A stretch of 6,393 nucleotides of DNA from an uncultured Campylobacter sp. (GTDB taxonomy: Bacteria > Campylobacterota > Campylobacteria > Campylobacterales > Campylobacteraceae): positions 1 through 6,393 of the forward strand of contig CALHQN010000055.1 in the NCBI GenBank assembly GCA_938036585.1, read 5' to 3'. Shown piece after piece: positions 1 to 5,417 of the stretch. A program made the position numbers and the translations under genes. Every line of letters starts with the position of its first letter. Positions within the stretch are counted from its first letter, which is position 1. The notes under the pieces were generated by a model. The model made no database searches. It worked only from the letters and a program-made list of their open reading frames with translations, and was not told where the DNA came from.

Positions 1-222
1 GTTGAGACGGGAAAGCAGTTGGGTGATGTGTTTGAGGTCGTGAGAGAAGCTGAGGTCGCCCAAGTTGTACACTTCATCTTCGGGGGAAACGGTGCGGTTC
101 CACATGGCCACGAGGTGTTCGTCCATTTCTTCAACGCTGGCGAAGCGGCGGAACTGGGGGCAGAATTTGGCAATGTTTTTGTGGGAGAAGTGGAGGTCGG
201 AGGTAAAGAAGATTTTGCTCAT
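1..222 (-). CDS. Metallophosphoesterase (calcineurin-like), N-terminal part, cut by left window edge
   Basis: The minus strand is open from an ATG at 222 to the window edge, giving 74 residues with no stop. The protein begins MSKIFFTSDLHFSHKNIAKF. The D-x-H metal-binding motif of calcineurin-like phosphoesterases is at D9/H11, with a nearby H14, and the second metal-site motif (LGDLSF, G55-D56) follows. The later GNHD and His motifs lie outside the window. In this family two divalent metals at such motifs hydrolyse phosphoester bonds; the substrate cannot be told from this fragment. The ATG was chosen because homologs I recall start with the same Met-Ser-x-x-(W/F)-F-T-S-D pattern. No strong ribosome binding site is visible, and an in-frame GTG lies about 10 codons upstream. 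It follows yiiM on the same strand after a gap of about 145 nt. Confidence 0.8.
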   Translation of the reverse strand, partial: MSKIFFTSDLHFSHKNIAKFCPQFRRFASVEEMDEHLVAMWNRTVSPEDEVYNLGDLSFSHDLKHITQLLSRLN

Positions 223-302
223 ATTGGTATGAAGTTCAAGGCGGTTGCTCACTGCGTTGGCGTACGGTTTGTGGCTAGCTGCATGAAGAAATCATTATTT
301 CG

Positions 303-314
303 ACGATACCTGAA
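303..314 (+). repeat. Degenerate Eikenella-type DNA uptake sequence (10/12)
   Basis: ACGATACCTGAA matches the Eikenella uptake 12-mer AGGCTACCTGAA at 10 of 12 positions, including the whole ACCTGAA core. It lies between yiiM and the phosphoesterase gene. It may be a decayed uptake site or chance; the downstream CAGG makes only a 4-bp hairpin with it. Confidence 0.35.
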
Positions 315-367
315 AGCAGGGTTTTTACGCAGTTGAAGCGAATTGTCGGTAGAGTTTAAATGGTGGT

Positions 368-1048
368 TCAGCCGAATAGGCGGCGCTGCCAATCTTCGCA
401 TTCGCCGGTGTCGAGGCGGCGTTGGAACATATGCTGCCAGGAAGGGGGCAGGGGTAGTTGCAGCACTTCGCGCATGGCCTGGGGCTGGCAGTTTTGGCTG
501 TCGATGAGCTCGAGGATGCGGCTGAGCGGCCAATCGGCATAGGGGCGGGCGAGGAGCCGCACGCTGTCGCCCGCTTGGATGCGGCCGCTTTGCAATACGC
601 GCAAATACCAGCCGCAGCGCAGATTGTGCTGTACTTGGGCGGCGATGTCGGGCACGCCGAAGCGTTCGTTGAGTTTCCAGCAGGGCTGGCGGCCTTGGCT
701 GACTTCGAAGCGGGCGCTGCCGATTTGCCATTGGTCGCCGAGGCAGACTTGCCATTCATCTGTGCCTTCGATGCAGAGGTTTTCGCCAAAGCCGCCGGCG
801 CGGAAGTGCGGATTGCCGGGGAATTGGGCTTGCCAGTGTTCATAGTGGTGTTGGGCGTAGCAATGCAGGGCTTTGTCGGCACCGCCGTGGTAGCGCGGGT
901 CGCCCACGCCGTCGCCTGCCAGGCCGGTGGGGGTGGCTTCGATGGGGCCGGTGACGGGTTGTTTGTCGATGCCGCTGATTTGGCCGCGGGCAAAGGGTTT
1001 GGGCTGGGCAATGCGGATTTCGCGGACGGTGGCGATGGTTTGAGGCAT
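368..1048 (-). CDS. yiiM: YiiM-like MOSC domain protein (molybdenum cofactor sulfurase C-terminal family)
   Basis: This is a 226-residue soluble protein, close to the length of E. coli YiiM (about 224). Family hallmarks in order are LAGDGVGDPRYHGGADKALHCY (split here as LAGDG at 43-47 and HGGADKALHCY at 54-64), GGFGENL at 85-91, CLGD at 102-105, the MOSC cysteine C123 in QPCWKLN, and a C-terminal QRRLDTGECEDWQRRLFG resembling the end of YiiM (MQKRRLSGKIEDFSRRLWG is split similarly). MOSC domains bind the molybdenum cofactor; E. coli YiiM is linked to reduction of N-hydroxylated base analogues such as 6-hydroxylaminopurine. The open frame extends to 1096, but that upstream ATG falls inside a promoter (-10 at 1080-1085), so it cannot be the start of a transcript made there. 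The ATG at 1048 (MPQTIA) or at 1063 (MQQTIM) is the likely start; neither has a good Shine-Dalgarno. The family is clear, the exact start is not. Confidence 0.9.
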   Translation of the reverse strand: MPQTIATVREIRIAQPKPFARGQISGIDKQPVTGPIEATPTGLAGDGVGDPRYHGGADKALHCYAQHHYEHWQAQFPGNPHFRAGGFGENLCIEGTDEWQVCLGDQWQIGSARFEVSQGRQPCWKLNERFGVPDIAAQVQHNLRCGWYLRVLQSGRIQAGDSVRLLARPYADWPLSRILELIDSQNCQPQAMREVLQLPLPPSWQHMFQRRLDTGECEDWQRRLFG

Positions 1049-1079
1049 GATGGTTTGCTGCATGAATACGTTGGCGCTG

Positions 1080-1108
1080 ATTATATAGCAAGCCAAATTA
1101 ACTTTCGA
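1080..1108 (-). promoter_or_regulatory. Probable sigma-70 promoter of yiiM
   Basis: On the minus strand there is a perfect -10 TATAAT (1080-1085). At 17-bp spacing, TCGAAA (1103-1108) matches 4 of 6 bases of the -35 consensus. Transcription would start near 1073, giving a 10 to 25 nt leader before the candidate ATGs at 1063 and 1048. Confidence 0.5.
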
Positions 1109-1206
1109 TACAAGGAGGGGATCCGCAGGTGGCGCGAAAGTATGGCAAGGCAGGACAAGGTTGTGGTGAAAGTTAGGTTGGTTATAGTGGATGGCATCGG
1201 GTGTCG

Positions 1207-1235
1207 AAAAGGCTACCTGAAAGTTTCAGGTAGCC
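1207..1235 (-). terminator. Inverted DNA-uptake-sequence pair acting as a hairpin terminator
   Basis: GGCTACCTGAAA (1211-1222) and TTTCAGGTAGCC (1224-1235) are exact reverse complements separated by one base. This gives a strong hairpin whose central bases form the loop. On the minus strand it is followed by TTTT (1210-1207), so it can end minus-strand transcripts, as a second stop behind the terminator of the secreted-protein gene. In Neisseriaceae, inverted uptake-sequence pairs commonly double as terminators between genes. Confidence 0.7.
1210..1221 (+). repeat. DNA uptake sequence, Eikenella dialect (AG-eikDUS)
   Basis: AGGCTACCTGAA is exact here, and the opposite-strand partner at 1225-1236 matches 11 of 12 (its first base differs). 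As I recall the uptake-sequence dialects of Neisseriaceae, this variant marks Eikenella rather than Neisseria (GCCGTCTGAA core) or Kingella (GCAGCCTGAA core). The sequence promotes uptake of same-family DNA during natural competence, and it is the best taxonomic marker in the left part. Confidence 0.85.
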
Positions 1236-1260
1236 CAGTTCCGACAGTTTGAATCAATGC

Positions 1261-1295
1261 AATAAAAAACAGGCAAGCCTGAGGCGTGCCTGTTT
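1261..1295 (-). terminator. Rho-independent terminator after the secreted-protein gene
   Basis: AAACAGGCA (1267-1275) pairs perfectly with TGCCTGTTT (1287-1295) around an 11-nt loop. On the minus strand the stem is followed by a T-rich tract (1269-1261, TTTTTTATT when counting the T's that close the stem). It lies 13 nt beyond the stop codon of the gene ending at 1309, which fits an intrinsic terminator for that gene. Confidence 0.8.
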
Positions 1296-1308
1296 GCAAG
1301 TTGGGCGG

Positions 1309-1764
1309 TTAATCTCGGAAGATTTGTTGGTTGCCCACGAATACAGTGCTGCTGTATTGGCAGCCGGAGGCGGTTTTGCAGCCGGGGATGGTTACGCTTA
1401 AGGTGTAGCGGCCGGTGCGGGTGGGGCGCAGGGCGAACATGGGCGCGTCGTCTTCTTCGGTATCGGCTTTGATTACGTTGCCATCGGCTGATTTGAGGGT
1501 TAGGTCGATGTTGTTGCAGTCGTGATCGCAGGCGGCGAAGAATGTGTAGTATTTGCCGGCGGTGAGCTGAATCTGGTGGGTTTTGGTTTCGCCCACTTTG
1601 GCGCTGCCTTGGAACAGCTCTGCTTGGCGGGCGCTCGGGTCTTTTTCCTGCATAAGTTGTTTGTAAACCTGCTGGACTTCGGGCAGCCATGAGCTCCTGG
1701 GCTCAGCCAGGGCGGCGGGGGCGGCAAACAGGGCGGCCAAGCCCAATGCGGCAAACTTTTTCAT
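1309..1764 (-). CDS. Secreted small protein with a PPC-like beta-sandwich domain, function unknown
   Basis: This is a 151-residue protein with a clear Sec signal peptide: MKK, a hydrophobic Ala/Leu core and a probable cut after ALA at residue 20. No lipobox cysteine is present, so it is probably periplasmic or exported. The mature part starts with a polar, helix-like segment (about 21-55). Alternating beta-type strands follow (62-143), containing KYYTFFAAC, NNIDLTL, GRYTLSVTI and SSTVFVG. This resembles bacterial pre-peptidase C-terminal (PPC) jelly-roll domains; that is inference from pattern only. Four cysteines (C79, C83, C129, C135) could make two disulfides, and acidic residues DTEEDD (101-106) could bind a cation. 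The start is supported by AAGGAAG (1769-1775) upstream of the ATG. It has its own promoter and terminator, so it is monocistronic. I do not recognise a named gene. Confidence 0.85.
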   Translation of the reverse strand: MKKFAALGLAALFAAPAALAEPRSSWLPEVQQVYKQLMQEKDPSARQAELFQGSAKVGETKTHQIQLTAGKYYTFFAACDHDCNNIDLTLKSADGNVIKADTEEDDAPMFALRPTRTGRYTLSVTIPGCKTASGCQYSSTVFVGNQQIFRD

Positions 1765-1768
1765 GTAT

Positions 1769-1775
1769 CTTCCTT
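1769..1775 (-). promoter_or_regulatory. Ribosome binding site fixing the start of the secreted-protein gene
   Basis: On the minus strand AAGGAAG ends 4 bases before the ATG at 1764, slightly close but a good Shine-Dalgarno. It supports the start that gives a complete signal peptide. Confidence 0.6.
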
Positions 1776-1802
1776 TTGTTCGGTTAGGTAAAGAGTACGC
1801 GT

Positions 1803-1808
1803 ATTATA
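1803..1808 (-). promoter_or_regulatory. -10 box of the secreted-protein gene
   Basis: A perfect TATAAT on the minus strand lies 38 bases upstream of the ATG at 1764. At 17-bp spacing the -35 would be CAGAAT (1826-1831), a poor match. This is the last feature that can confidently be assigned to the Neisseriaceae part before the join. Confidence 0.45.
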
Positions 1809-1809
1809 A

Positions 1810-1990
1810 GGTAAAGCTAGGAAATATTCTGGGTTTTATGTTCTTTTAAATCAATTATCCATACCGTTGCTTCGTGTGTTTGCAGATGATATGCGCAAAG
1901 CGGCGGGCTGCTTGAAAAATATCTCAAAAGGCGTAGATACCTTAGGCACTTATCGTTTGTCCGAGCCCATTTTGCCGGCCGGGAGACGCG
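1810..1990. other. Probable junction between Eikenella-like and Campylobacter-like DNA
   Basis: Everything left of about 1810 is GC-rich, has Neisseriaceae-type genes and an Eikenella uptake sequence. Everything right of about 1990 has Campylobacter-type genes, abundant AAATTT strings and no uptake sequence. No insertion sequence, tRNA, integrase or direct repeat is visible at the boundary. The minus-strand gene on the left has an intact promoter, and the plus-strand frame on the right lacks a convincing start. The exact crossover cannot be placed by eye. Confidence 0.65.
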
Positions 1991-2277
1991 GAGTGGGCTA
2001 TATTGCGACCGACATAATAGTCTGCGCCGTATTTTGTATCACCGGAAATTTCTTTATCGGCGGCTATATATGGGGACTTTTAGCTTTTGCTTTGTTCGCG
2101 ATTTGGAATGATTTTTTTGAACGTAGCGATTTCCAAAAAGCTATGAAAAAATACGAAGCAGATAGAGCTAAAAAGATCGAATACGACGAGTTTATAGCAA
2201 GCTTTGAAAGACGCGTCGCAAGTGAGAAGATCGACGAAAATACCGGATTGATCACTAAAACAGAACCGAATAAATAA
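1867..2277 (+). CDS. Small two-helix membrane protein, unknown function, probably missing its N-terminus
   Basis: An open frame of 136 codons from a TTG at 1867; the first in-frame ATG is at 1891 (128 residues). Neither start has a Shine-Dalgarno, and the frame stays open back to 1810 without any ATG, so the true N-terminus is probably cut off at the junction. Numbered from the TTG, two hydrophobic stretches lie at about 43-60 (GVGYIATDIIVCAVFCITG) and 62-82 (GGYIWGLLAFALFAIW), joined by a short turn. This suggests a helical hairpin in the inner membrane. A charged, Lys/Glu-rich, probably helical tail of about 50 residues follows. The composition fits Campylobacter. I do not recognise the family and no enzyme motif is visible. 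It converges on cmoA with a 194-nt gap. Confidence 0.6.
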   Translation: MLRVFADDMRKAAGCLKNISKGVDTLGTYRLSEPILPAGRRGVGYIATDIIVCAVFCITGNFFIGGYIWGLLAFALFAIWNDFFERSDFQKAMKKYEADRAKKIEYDEFIASFERRVASEKIDENTGLITKTEPNK

Positions 2278-2386
2278 CGCAAAATTAAGAATTTTATCCT
2301 TTCTAAATGTGCCACTGCGCTCGTTATGGCGTATTTAATCGATGAAAATAGCTTTAGTGCAGCAAAATTTTATATTGCAAGGCGAT

Positions 2387-2404
2387 ATTTGCTTTGCAAA
2401 TTTT
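2387..2404 (+). terminator. Weak possible terminator between convergent genes
   Basis: ATTTGC (2387-2392) and GCAAAT (2396-2401) form a 6-bp, AT-rich stem with a TTT loop, followed by TTT then C. It lies about 110 nt after the plus-strand membrane-protein gene. The stem is weak, so this is a tentative call. The rest of 2278-2471 is AT-rich and shows no gene. Confidence 0.25.
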
Positions 2405-2471
2405 CAAAAATGCTCGCCGTTAAAATTTAAAACTTAAATCTTTTTTGCAAAATACGCGTTGCATCTACTCG

Positions 2472-3176
2472 TTATTTAAACGCCGCAAAACTCATAAAAT
2501 TCGCCCATTTAAAGATACTCTCTACGAGCTTAAAGCCCGCGCCCAGCGCCAAGGCGCGGTTTTCCGCCTCCGTGTATGGCACGAGCACGTTTTCGAGCGC
2601 CTCGCGTTTTTGCGCGATCTCGTAGCGCGAGTAGCCCTGCGCGCGCTTGTAATCCTCGTAAATTTCGATCATCCGGCGCGCGAGCGCAGGCTCTTCGTAG
2701 ACGATCTTTTCGCTAAAGATCAAAACCCCGCCCTCGCGCAATCCGTCGTAAATTTTACTTACGAGCGCGGCCCTACGCGGCGGCCTGATGAACTGCAAGG
2801 TGTAGTTTAGGATCACGGCGTCGCAGTCCGCGAGGCTCGCATCCAGCACGTCAGATACGTTAAGCTCGAGCTCGGCGCCGAACGCCGCCGCCTTAGCGCG
2901 GGCGTTTTGTATCATCGCCTCCGAGCTATCGATGCCGCACAGCCGCAGATCGGGGCGCAGCGCAAACAGCGCCAGCAGCGCGGTCGCAGTCGAGCAGCCA
3001 AGATCGATAACGCGGGCCTTTTGCGGTAGTATCCGCGCCAAAAGCTCGCTGCTAAGCCGCGTGCTTGCCTCGTAAAACGGCACGCTGCGGCCGATCATAT
3101 CATCAAAAACCGACGCGACGCTGGCGTCAAACTCAAACTGTTTTTTGATAGGCTCTTTAAAAATTTCGTCTTTCAT
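2472..3176 (-). CDS. cmoA: Carboxy-S-adenosyl-L-methionine synthase CmoA
   Basis: CmoA converts S-adenosylmethionine and prephenate to carboxy-SAM. CmoB uses that product to make 5-carboxymethoxyuridine (cmo5U) at the wobble position of certain tRNAs. The 234-residue product matches E. coli CmoA along its length: FDASVASVFDDMIGRSVP near the N-terminus (16-33), SAM motif I VIDLGCS (56-62), the acidic loop GIDSSEAMI (81-89), VILNYTLQF (121-129), KIYDGLREGG (141-150), then SEK, DYKRAQGYS (175-183), EIAQKREALENV (186-197) and AGFKLVES near the C-terminus. The open frame extends to 3233, but ATG 3176 is preceded by AAGGAAA at a good distance, and the extra upstream residues are basic and non-homologous. 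cmoB is not in the window. In C. jejuni I recall this gene directly after ribF, as here, though here a long spacer separates them. Confidence 0.93.
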   Translation of the reverse strand: MKDEIFKEPIKKQFEFDASVASVFDDMIGRSVPFYEASTRLSSELLARILPQKARVIDLGCSTATALLALFALRPDLRLCGIDSSEAMIQNARAKAAAFGAELELNVSDVLDASLADCDAVILNYTLQFIRPPRRAALVSKIYDGLREGGVLIFSEKIVYEEPALARRMIEIYEDYKRAQGYSRYEIAQKREALENVLVPYTEAENRALALGAGFKLVESIFKWANFMSFAAFK

Positions 3177-3275
3177 CCGTTTCCTTTTTTGCTTTGCTAT
3201 TCGCGCAGTGCCCGTCTTGCGGCCGCTGAGCACAGGATTTTTGCCGCACTTGCCCGCGCGGATCGCCTAAATTTT

Positions 3276-3294
3276 ACGCGCGACGCGCGTTTTT
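3276..3294 (+). terminator. Terminator-like hairpin in the ribF-cmoA spacer
   Basis: ACGCGC (3276-3281), a GAC loop and GCGCGT (3285-3290) form a GC-rich 6-bp stem running into TTTTT (3290-3294) on the plus strand. No plus-strand gene precedes it, so it may be a relic or the end of an unrecognised small RNA. On the minus strand it would sit in the cmoA leader. Confidence 0.3.
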
Positions 3295-3554
3295 GGTTGC
3301 AGACGCGCTATATCTCGGCTCGCACCGAGCTTCGAGCTGCAATCTAGTCGGCGCGGAATTTACGCGAGTAAATTTTATGCTCGGTCTAGCGCCTTGCGAG
3401 CCTAGAGCTCGCGCCGCTAAACTTTGACGTTGAATTGCACCGTTAAATTAGCCTCTTCAAATTCCTTAAACATGGGTGCATAGCGTCCAAAAGCTCTGCA
3501 AGCGGAATTCCGTAAGCGTTTTTGTGATTTTACACACCGCAAAATTTTGGCCCA

Positions 3555-3588
3555 CTAAAATCCGCGCCTGGCTAGACGCGGATTTTAG
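3555..3588 (-). terminator. Strong bidirectional terminator-like hairpin downstream of ribF
   Basis: CTAAAATCCGCG (3555-3566) and CGCGGATTTTAG (3577-3588) are perfect 12-bp reverse complements around a 10-nt loop. The GC-rich inner stem flanked by an A-tract and T-tract is the symmetric form of an intrinsic terminator. It lies about 150 nt past the ribF stop on the minus strand and could end the tlyA-lipocalin-ribF transcript. If so, cmoA needs its own promoter. Confidence 0.55.
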
Positions 3589-3741
3589 CCGCTTAGCTCT
3601 TGTTTTGCATTCAAGGGTTAGCCGCTAATTTGGGCTTGTGCCGCAGCTAAATTTGCGCGATCGCTAATCTTGCCGTAGCTTGCGTCCGCTTCGCATACTC
3701 AAGCCAAAAGCGCATTAAGGCTCTGAGAGCGGAAAGCGCTA

Positions 3742-4905
3742 CTAAATTTCGCGATCTTGCAAAATCCGCTTCGCTTCGGCGACGTCTTTTAAAATTTGCT
3801 CTTTAAGCCGCGCCGGATCGGTAAAATTTTGATTCTCGCGTATAAATTTTATAAATTTCACGTAGGCAAATTTCGCGCCGCCGTTTTTGCACGCCGTCTC
3901 TAAATTTTTATTCTCGGCACCCAGGCTCTCGTACGCTGCAAAATTCTGCGTAGAAATTTTGTCCGAATTACGCGCCGAAATTTCATCTAAATTTTGTGCA
4001 GAATCTGCAGCTTGCCCTCCGCAGCATGGCGGGCGATCTTGCGTGGACTTTACAGCCTCAAAGCCTGCAAAGTCTCCCAAAATGTGAGTTTCAAGCGCGA
4101 AAGCCCCGTCGGTGCTAAGGCGCTCTCCCACAAAGCTCACGCTTTTGTATCTTGCGCCGCACACGCTTGTGACGGTTGCGTAAACGCCGCTTTTTGGGAT
4201 AAAAAACCAACCGGGCTCAAGATTTAGCGTCGCTACGAACTCTCGCGCCCCGCGCCCCTGGCCGCGCACGATCCGTCCGCAGAGCTCGTAATCTCGCCCT
4301 AAAAGCTCCGCCGCCGCTTCGCACCGTCCGCGCGACAAAAGCTCCTTGATCCTGCTTGAATGCACGCCGCTGCCGCCCAAGCAAAACTCCCCTAAGACGC
4401 AGGTTTGCCCGCAAAATTCGCGCTGCAAAAACTCCACTCCGCAGGCTCGATCGCGCCCGAATCTAAAATCCTCGCCGACGACGATCTTTTGTAAATTTAT
4501 GAAATTTTGCCCTAAAAGCTCGATAAATTCGCCTCCGCTTAGGTTTTTGATTTTGCTAAGTTCGCAGTAAAATATTTTTTTCTGCGTGAATGCGCTGCGA
4601 AACGCAAAGGGCGTAAGCTTGCTTCCTACGCCCGTCAAAACCACGATTATAGCCCCGTGCTCGCCTAAATTTTCAAATAATTTTTGATGCCCCAGATGCA
4701 TACCGTCGAAATTTCCGATCGCTACGGCGTGAACTTCCTCGCGGGCGGCGTTTTGCGGCGAGGCGAAAATCTCGCCCCGCTCAAATTTTGCTTTTAAAAT
4801 TTCGCGCAGACCCTCGCTGCAAGGCATTAAAGCTTCGCTTTCCAGATGGTTCTCGCTCTCTTGCGAAGGGGATTTGGGCGGATTTTGCTTTAAAATTTCA
4901 TCCAT
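3742..4905 (-). CDS. ribF: Bifunctional riboflavin kinase / FMN adenylyltransferase RibF with an inserted segment
   Basis: RibF phosphorylates riboflavin to FMN and adenylates FMN to FAD. In the N-terminal adenylyltransferase domain, GNFDGMHLGH (64-73), VGEDFRFG (143-150) and HSSRIKELL (182-190) are the nucleotide-binding signatures. In the C-terminal kinase domain, GRIVRGQGRG (210-219), ATLNL (225-229, where the usual P-T-x-N has Ala for Pro but keeps Thr and Asn), SGVYAT (239-244) and LETHIL (271-276, with the catalytic-type Glu) are seen. After GDFAG (277-281), about 65 low-complexity residues precede the last kinase helix YVKFIKFIRENQNF (348-361), so the 387-residue protein is longer than the roughly 300 usual. 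The N-terminus also carries about 55 extra residues. ATG 4905 overlaps the lipocalin stop (TAATG), favouring coupled translation; ATG 4827 is an alternative start. The kinase motifs are intact, so it is probably functional. Confidence 0.93.
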   Translation of the reverse strand: MDEILKQNPPKSPSQESENHLESEALMPCSEGLREILKAKFERGEIFASPQNAAREEVHAVAIGNFDGMHLGHQKLFENLGEHGAIIVVLTGVGSKLTPFAFRSAFTQKKIFYCELSKIKNLSGGEFIELLGQNFINLQKIVVGEDFRFGRDRACGVEFLQREFCGQTCVLGEFCLGGSGVHSSRIKELLSRGRCEAAAELLGRDYELCGRIVRGQGRGAREFVATLNLEPGWFFIPKSGVYATVTSVCGARYKSVSFVGERLSTDGAFALETHILGDFAGFEAVKSTQDRPPCCGGQAADSAQNLDEISARNSDKISTQNFAAYESLGAENKNLETACKNGGAKFAYVKFIKFIRENQNFTDPARLKEQILKDVAEAKRILQDREI

Positions 4906-5417
4906 TATTTTTGCTTCGTCCAGACGATTTTTTTGGTGTCATAGCCGCTGTGCTTTGCCTTTTTCAGATAGACGATGCGGATCGGCTCGGGCAGGGTTTT
5001 GCTGCGCGAGAGGATATACAGCTCGCTCGTATCGGCACCGAAAATCAGTGCGTAGCGATAGTCGCCGTCCACCTGTGCCACGCGGTAGAGGGAGTCTGAG
5101 ATCAAGCCCTTTCGGTAGAGAAGGCCTACGTTTTTATCGCCGGCAAACTCCAGCACATGCTGCTCGTTCTCGATTTTGCCGGAGCTTGTTTTGGCGGTTT
5201 TCAGAAGATTGATCGTGGAGTTTTTATCGATGAAACACTCATATGCGGTGTTTTGCAGTTCGCCGCCGCCCTTCATGCGGGCGATTTCGTACCAGCCGCC
5301 GCTAAATTTAGCGATGTCGAAGTTTTTTACGATCGGCGCTTTGGGGTTTAAGCTTTTAGCGCATGAGCCCAAAAATAGCGCGCAAAACGCCAAGATAATT
5401 AAGTTTTTAAATTTCAT
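4905..5417 (-). CDS. blc: Blc-type lipocalin, predicted outer-membrane lipoprotein
   Basis: A 170-residue lipocalin. The signal peptide is of the lipoprotein type, with lipobox L16-G17-S18-C19, so the mature protein is lipid-anchored at C19. The lipocalin GxW motif is G40-G41-W42 within FSGGWYEIARM. The second conserved block, DGDYRYALIFGAD (117-129), and LYILSR (133-138) match bacterial Blc, and the end GYDTKKIVW resembles the Blc C-terminus. The Ser after C19 is replaced by A20-K21, with no Asp at +2, which fits outer-membrane sorting in an E. coli-type Lol system. Blc binds fatty acids or lysophospholipids and is thought to help membrane maintenance. The start ATG at 5417 lies inside the end of tlyA with AAAAGGA just upstream, and its stop overlaps the ribF start, so all three are likely coupled. 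Family is firm; ligand is unknown. Confidence 0.92.
   Translation of the reverse strand: MKFKNLIILAFCALFLGSCAKSLNPKAPIVKNFDIAKFSGGWYEIARMKGGGELQNTAYECFIDKNSTINLLKTAKTSSGKIENEQHVLEFAGDKNVGLLYRKGLISDSLYRVAQVDGDYRYALIFGADTSELYILSRSKTLPEPIRIVYLKKAKHSGYDTKKIVWTKQK

Larger units (their letters stand above)
3177..3741. other. Gene-less, hairpin-rich spacer between ribF and cmoA
   Basis: No convincing open frame is present on either strand over about 565 bp; the longest pieces are short and start-less. The stretch holds at least five exact inverted repeats: 3276-3290, 3314-3329 nested in 3297-3342, 3357-3374, 3396-3412 and 3555-3588. It must contain the promoter of cmoA unless cmoA is read through from ribF, but no clear promoter stands out. 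TAAAAT at 3271-3276 (minus) is the best -10-like box and would give a leader of roughly 90 nt. A structured RNA or decayed gene is possible. Confidence 0.5.

Noticed and set aside
458..1252. Long plus-strand open frame of 264 codons opposite yiiM
   Set aside because: It is the antisense shadow of yiiM. Its Ala/Gly/Val-rich content comes from GC-rich codons, and yiiM itself has clear family motifs across the same bases.
1112..1252. AAGGAGGGG followed by a short plus-strand frame from ATG 1141
   Set aside because: The Shine-Dalgarno-like run is over 20 nt from the ATG, and the 36-codon frame runs through the uptake-sequence hairpin. There is no sign of a real peptide.
1271..1283. AGGCAAGCCTGAG looks like a Kingella-type uptake sequence
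   Set aside because: It needs a one-base insertion and a final mismatch to fit, and it is fully explained by the arm and loop of the terminator at 1267-1295.
1810..1990. Junction considered as a mobile-element or phage attachment boundary
   Set aside because: No tRNA, integrase, transposase, terminal inverted repeats or target duplication is visible on either side.
2064..2315. Minus-strand frame of 83 codons opposite the membrane-protein gene
   Set aside because: It is a shadow frame with no ribosome site. The plus-strand frame has coherent membrane helices and a charged tail.
3616..3690. Minus-strand stretch reading EADASYGKISDRANLAAAQ before a stop
   Set aside because: It has protein-like composition, but a TGA lies two codons upstream and there is no start. 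It may be a gene remnant, but it is too short to call.
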